Position numbers and translations under genes: made by a program. 27,307 nt of DNA from UBA1479 sp963972065. GTDB taxonomy: Bacteria; Pseudomonadota; Alphaproteobacteria; Rhodospirillales; Casp-alpha2. Location of the stretch: NCBI GenBank assembly GCA_963972065.1, contig CAXAVJ010000043.1, forward strand, positions 1-27,307, given 5' to 3'. The notes below the pieces were generated by a model that searched no databases, was not told the DNA's origin, and worked only from the letters and a program-made list of their open reading frames with translations. How positions within the stretch are numbered: position 1 is the stretch's first letter; each line of letters starts with the position of its first letter. Of the stretch, positions 23,794 to 27,307 are shown one piece after another.

Positions 23794-24819
23794 CTATTGC
23801 TGGGCGGCGACACCGCCCCGGGGGCCGGTGTTGAGCAGGTTGAGCATTTCCGGCGCCACCGGGCGGCCGTCCGGGGTGATCATCCAGATGCGCAGCATCA
23901 GGCGCTTCTGATCGGCCTCGGCATGGTCCTGGAATTCCTGGCGGGAATGCAGGGTCGTACGGTTGTTGAGGATCTGAAAATCCCCCGGCTCCAGCATCAT
24001 GTCCAGGCGCAGGTCGGGACGCTGCGACAGTTCGCGGAAATAATCGATGGCTTCCTGCTGCAACGGCGTCAGCGGATGACCCGATTTCTCGGCGCCCAGT
24101 TCAAGCTGGCGCTTGTTGTAGCGGCAGGCCAGGGCACCTTCGTAATAAGCGAATACGGGAATGCGCTGCTGGGTGACTTCCGTCATGTTGCCGGTCTTGG
24201 ACGCCAGATCGACGTAGAAACCGCCGCACAGGGAATCGATCAGGTCCGGGCGGGTGTTGAGGATTTCGTTGTAGATGGCCGTGGCCGAAACCACGGAGCT
24301 TTCGCCCCCTGACTTGGCCCGGCGCACGCACATCAGACCGACCACGTCGCAGCTGTCCGTATGGGGCGGCAGGTCCAGCGAGGTGCGGTAGAAGCGCACG
24401 CCGGACAGATAGGGGTCCTTGCCCTCGAACTTGTCGCCATGGTCCATGACCTGGCCGATCAGTTCGCCCTGCTTGTTCTGGATGATGCCGATGCCCAGGT
24501 ACTGGCCGATCCCCCACAGAACCATCTTCAAGTCGTCCAGCGCAAAGCGCTGGGGATCCAACCCCCGGATCACCTGAAACCCCCGGCCGTACTGGATTTC
24601 GTCGGACACCTCGTCCAGCACCGGCCCCAGGGTCGGCAGGGGGAAATCCTCGCGCGCGAAGCCGAGTGTTCCGCCCGCCGCCTTGACCGCCGCCAGGGCC
24701 GTGGCCAGTTCGGCGACATGATCCTCGGTCAGCGTCAGGGTCCATACCGCGGCATCGGGATAATCCGTTCCGCGCCAGGCGGAGGCGTCGGTCACGGGCG
24801 TGCGCAGGATCTCGGTCAT
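23794..24819 (-). CDS. TauD/TfdA-like Fe(II)/2-oxoglutarate-dependent dioxygenase
   Basis: A 341-residue protein of the TauD/TfdA family. The iron triad is H153 and D155 in PPHTDSCD, and H291 in TLHSRQEF. R310 in LMLRIWM is placed to bind 2-oxoglutarate. Such enzymes hydroxylate small organic substrates, and many bacterial members act in catabolism of sulfonates, phenoxyacids or related compounds; the substrate here is not evident. It is not an ectoine hydroxylase, which belongs to the PhyH group. AGGAG lies 10 nt before the ATG. It is the first gene of the operon with MmgE/PrpD, and an ATTGTATACAAT palindrome lies 74 nt upstream. Confidence 0.9.
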   Translation of the reverse strand: MTEILRTPVTDASAWRGTDYPDAAVWTLTLTEDHVAELATALAAVKAAGGTLGFAREDFPLPTLGPVLDEVSDEIQYGRGFQVIRGLDPQRFALDDLKMVLWGIGQYLGIGIIQNKQGELIGQVMDHGDKFEGKDPYLSGVRFYRTSLDLPPHTDSCDVVGLMCVRRAKSGGESSVVSATAIYNEILNTRPDLIDSLCGGFYVDLASKTGNMTEVTQQRIPVFAYYEGALACRYNKRQLELGAEKSGHPLTPLQQEAIDYFRELSQRPDLRLDMMLEPGDFQILNNRTTLHSRQEFQDHAEADQKRLMLRIWMITPDGRPVAPEMLNLLNTGPRGGVAAQQ

Positions 24820-24893
24820 GGCTGCTTATCTCCTAATTTTCGCCGCTCACGGGGATTTTCGGGGCAGGGCAGCCCCGGGCGGCTTGGCGGCAC

Positions 24894-24905
24894 ATTGTAT
24901 ACAAT
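24894..24905 (-). promoter_or_regulatory. GntR-type operator palindrome upstream of the dioxygenase operon
   Basis: ATTGTATACAAT is a perfect 12-bp palindrome. TTGTATACAA-type sites are typical of FadR/FCD-type GntR regulators that control catabolic operons. It overlaps a possible -10 (TACAAT) on the minus strand and lies 74 nt before the dioxygenase ATG, a position suited to repression. No GntR gene is in the window. Confidence 0.55.
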
Positions 24906-24931
24906 CTGACCGCCCCCGGGGACAACAGGTT

Positions 24932-25001
24932 TACGTGCCGGCCAACGCCGATCCCGCACATGCTGGCCGGGACGCCCGGCTTTGGCCATAATCGGCACGT
25001 A
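24932..25001 (+). promoter_or_regulatory. long interrupted inverted repeat in the rhomboid upstream region
   Basis: TACGTGCCG (24932-24940) and CGGCACGTA (24993-25001) are perfect 9-bp arms. Inside them GGCCAA (24940-24945) can pair with TTGGCC (24982-24987), and GCCGGG-ACG-CCCGGC (24966-24980) forms a central hairpin. The right arm overlaps a CATAAT (24987-24992) that could be the -10 of the rhomboid gene. Confidence 0.45.
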
Positions 25002-25042
25002 CCGCTGGGGCTCCGCGCCCCGCCCGAGGAGACCGCCGTCCC

Positions 25043-25831
25043 ATGCTGCTGCCGATATCCGATTCCAATCCCCGGCACCGCATTTCCTTTCAATACGTGA
25101 CCGTGGCCCTGATCGCGGCCTGCGTCGCCGTGTTCCTGTGGCAGGCGAGCCTGGATCCCCGAAGCGCCCAGGAAGCGGTCTATGCGCTCGGCACCATCCC
25201 CGCCGTGGTGTTCGGCGAACGAACCCTGTCGCCGGAATTGTCCTGGATTCCGGCGGAAATGACCCTGCTGACCTCCATGTTCATGCACGGCGGCTGGATG
25301 CATCTGATCGGTAACATGCTCTACCTCTGGATTCTCGGCGACAATGTCGAGGACTGCATGGGCCATGTCCGTTTTCTGATCTTCTATCTGGTCTGCGGCC
25401 TGGCCGCCGTCGGGACCCATATGCTGATCGACACCGGGTCGACCGTGCCATTGGTCGGCGCATCGGGCGCCATCTCCGGGGTCATGGGGGCCTATCTGCT
25501 GCTGCATCCGACGGCGCGGATCAACGTGCTGATCTGGATTCTCATCTTCGTGCGCATCGTGCCCGTGCCGGCGGGGATTGCGCTTGCCGCCTGGATCGGT
25601 CTGCAATTCGTCAACGCCGCCGGGCCCCCCAGCAGCGGCGGCGGTGTCGCCTTCTGGGCGCACATCGGCGGGGCGGTCGCCGGCATGGTCCTGGTGCCCT
25701 TCTTCAAGCGCAAGGACGTTTCACTGCTGGCCGGCATCGGCGGCAGACCGATACCGGCAACGGCCACGGACAGCCCGAAAATCCGTCTGCGCCGGTCCGA
25801 AACCCCGCCGGTGCGGCGGCCTTGGCGTTAG
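25043..25831 (+). CDS. rhomboid family intramembrane serine protease
   Basis: A 262-residue polytopic membrane protein. The catalytic serine is S141 in GASGAISG and the histidine is H207 in FWAHIGG, which gives an intact dyad. H87 and N91 in HLIGNM are the conserved oxyanion-side residues. Six membrane segments lie between about residues 16 and 220. The C-terminal 40 residues are a basic, proline-rich cytosolic tail. Substrates are unknown. GAGGAG precedes the ATG at a slightly long distance. It lies between the divergent dioxygenase operon and purL, with no obvious functional link to either. Confidence 0.92.
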   Translation: MLLPISDSNPRHRISFQYVTVALIAACVAVFLWQASLDPRSAQEAVYALGTIPAVVFGERTLSPELSWIPAEMTLLTSMFMHGGWMHLIGNMLYLWILGDNVEDCMGHVRFLIFYLVCGLAAVGTHMLIDTGSTVPLVGASGAISGVMGAYLLLHPTARINVLIWILIFVRIVPVPAGIALAAWIGLQFVNAAGPPSSGGGVAFWAHIGGAVAGMVLVPFFKRKDVSLLAGIGGRPIPATATDSPKIRLRRSETPPVRRPWR

Positions 25832-25852
25832 GCGCCGTGAATTAATCACGGG

Positions 25853-25908
25853 AATCCCCGACGTTGCCCCCCTCCGGGCCGATAAAACATTGCCAAACGC
25901 CGGGGATT
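25853..25908 (+). other. spaced inverted repeat in the purL leader region
   Basis: AATCCCCG (25853-25860) and CGGGGATT (25901-25908) are perfect 8-bp arms 40 nt apart, ending 16 nt before the purL ATG. It may be a leader stem or an operator pair, or chance. No T tract follows. Confidence 0.3.
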
Positions 25909-25924
25909 TGCTAAGAAGTCGGCC

Positions 25925-27307
25925 ATGAACGCTCCCCAGAATTCCCCGGAAATCACGCCTGAAATCGTCGCCGAGCACGGCCTGAGCCCTGCCGAGTACG
26001 AAAAGGTTCTGGAAATCCTCGGCCGCGCGCCGAACCTGACGGAACTGGGCATCTTTTCCGTCATGTGGTCGGAGCATTGCTCCTACAAATCCTCGAAAAA
26101 ATGGCTGAAAACCCTGCCGACCGAGGGCAAACGCGTGATCTGCGGGCCCGGTGAGAACGCGGGCGTGATCGACATCGGCGACGGCCAGGCCGCCATCTTC
26201 AAGATGGAAAGCCACAACCACCCCAGCTTCATCGAACCCTATCAGGGGGCGGCGACCGGCGTGGGCGGCATTCTGCGCGACGTGTTCACCATGGGGGCCC
26301 GGCCCGTGGCCAATCTGAACGCGCTGCGCTTCGGATCGCCCGATCACCCCAAGACCCGCCATCTGGTGGCGGGCGTGGTCGCCGGCGTCGGCGGTTACGG
26401 CAACTGCGTCGGCGTGCCGACCGTGGGCGGGGAATGCGAATTCCACCCGGGCTACAACGGCAACATCCTGGTCAACGCCATGACCGTGGGCGTCGCCGAC
26501 CAGGACAAGATTTTCTATTCCGCCGCCACGGGCGTCGGCAATCCGATCATCTATGTGGGATCGAAGACCGGGCGCGACGGCATCCACGGGGCGACCATGG
26601 CCTCGGCCGAGTTCACGGATGATTCGGATGAAAAGCGCCCGACCGTGCAGGTCGGCGACCCGTTTACCGAGAAACTGCTGATCGAAGCCTGCCTGGAGCT
26701 GATGGCCACCGACATGATCGTCGCCATCCAGGACATGGGGGCGGCAGGGTTGACCTCAAGCAGCTTCGAGATGGCGTCCAAGGGCGGCACCGGGGTCGAA
26801 TTGGACCTGGACCAGGTGCCGCAGCGCGAACAGGGCATGACGGCCTACGAGATGATGCTGTCGGAAAGCCAGGAGCGCATGCTGCTGGTTCTGAAGCCCG
26901 GGCGCGAAGACGACGCCCGCAAGATTTTCGACAAATGGGAACTGGATTTCGCCGTGGTCGGCAAGCTGACCGACACGGGGCATATGGTGCTGCGCCATAA
27001 GGATGCGATCGTCGCCGACCTGCCGATCGACCCGCTGGCGCTGGCCAGCCCCGAATACGACCGGCCCTGGGTGCCGACGCCGAAGCAGGCGGAAATCACC
27101 CCGGCGGACCTGACGAAGGACATCGCCCCCCTGGACGCCCTCAAGACCCTGATGGGCTGCCCCCATCTGGCATCCAAGCGCTGGATCTGGGAACAGTACG
27201 ACCACATGGTCATGGGCGACACGATTGGAAGACCTGGGGGCGACGCTGGCGTCGTGCGCGTGCACGGCACCAAGAAGGCGCTGGCCATGACGTCCGACTG
27301 CACGCCG
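25925..27307 (+). CDS. purL: phosphoribosylformylglycinamidine synthase subunit PurL (3' end missing)
   Basis: The frame stays open to the window end, giving the first 461 residues of a protein that usually has about 730-740. It is the ATP-dependent FGAM synthase subunit that uses ammonia from PurQ. Diagnostic blocks are SEHCSYKSSKKWL (49-61), MESHNHPS (94-101), VGGECEF and QDMGAAGL, all small-PurL features consistent with the PurS/PurQ genes upstream. The frame is intact to the last base, where GRPGGDAGVVRVHGTKKA matches the family. The ATG at 25925 has only a weak AAGAAG ribosome site. Confidence 0.96.
   Translation, partial: MNAPQNSPEITPEIVAEHGLSPAEYEKVLEILGRAPNLTELGIFSVMWSEHCSYKSSKKWLKTLPTEGKRVICGPGENAGVIDIGDGQAAIFKMESHNHPSFIEPYQGAATGVGGILRDVFTMGARPVANLNALRFGSPDHPKTRHLVAGVVAGVGGYGNCVGVPTVGGECEFHPGYNGNILVNAMTVGVADQDKIFYSAATGVGNPIIYVGSKTGRDGIHGATMASAEFTDDSDEKRPTVQVGDPFTEKLLIEACLELMATDMIVAIQDMGAAGLTSSSFEMASKGGTGVELDLDQVPQREQGMTAYEMMLSESQERMLLVLKPGREDDARKIFDKWELDFAVVGKLTDTGHMVLRHKDAIVADLPIDPLALASPEYDRPWVPTPKQAEITPADLTKDIAPLDALKTLMGCPHLASKRWIWEQYDHMVMGDTIGRPGGDAGVVRVHGTKKALAMTSDCTP

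Noticed and set aside
22278..23834. Open frame of about 520 codons on the plus strand.
   Set aside because: It is antisense to the MmgE/PrpD gene and has no recognisable domain.
23794..24819. The dioxygenase as ectoine hydroxylase (ectD).
   Set aside because: Its HTD motif, length and flanking blocks are TauD/TfdA-like, while EctD belongs to the PhyH group; it is also about 12 kb from ectABC.

Overview
The window looks like chromosomal DNA from a GC-rich alphaproteobacterium, most likely a marine or salt-tolerant member of the Rhodospirillales or a related order. This is inferred from gene content and order. A zeta-type F1-ATPase inhibitor (DUF1476) sits between purB and purC-purS-purQ. An NDUFAF5/BioC-like methyltransferase and the sfsA-map-radC order are also typical of alphaproteobacteria. 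An ectoine operon points to osmotic stress. No tRNA, rRNA, CRISPR array, insertion sequence or phage gene was seen.

Layout. 1-3809 (+): the end of a methyltransferase gene, an O-methyltransferase, sfsA, map and radC. 3886-6941: a six-TM potassium channel with a C-terminal cyclic-nucleotide-binding domain (+) converges on a DUF2062 membrane protein and a class III nucleotide cyclase (-), which look like a cNMP signalling neighbourhood. 7062-9462 (+): an MFS transporter, a flavin-reductase-like protein and a small membrane protein. 9668-12285 (-): ectABC, preceded by a possible 62-codon ORF, two strong hairpins and a palindrome over a good promoter; this block is visibly more AT-rich than its flanks. 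12439-15460 (-): a CBS-pair protein, a SAF-domain NAD(P) oxidoreductase and an acid-ceramidase/NAAA-like Ntn hydrolase. 15597-20436: a purine block with purB, a small hypothetical gene, DUF1476 (-), an NRDE/TANGO2 protein, purC, purS and purQ. 20491-25831: a TrkH-type K+ transporter, a PilZ protein (-), an MmgE/PrpD plus TauD-like dioxygenase operon (-) behind a GntR-type palindrome, and a rhomboid protease. 25925 to the end: the 5' part of purL, separated from purSQ by about 5.5 kb.

How the genes may work together. purB, C, S, Q and L supply five parts of IMP/AMP synthesis. The ectoine genes, the TrkH transporter and the K+ channel would together cover the K+ and compatible-solute sides of osmoadaptation. 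The cyclase could make the ligand for the channel, although both proteins differ from the canonical type at ligand-contacting positions.

The most original signals are regulatory. They are the ectoine leader, a TTGA-N6-TCAA (FNR/FixK-like) site before the channel, ATTGTATACAAT before the dioxygenase operon, and three start sites whose Shine-Dalgarno sequence lies inside a perfect hairpin. No clearly novel multi-gene system could be proven from the sequence alone.
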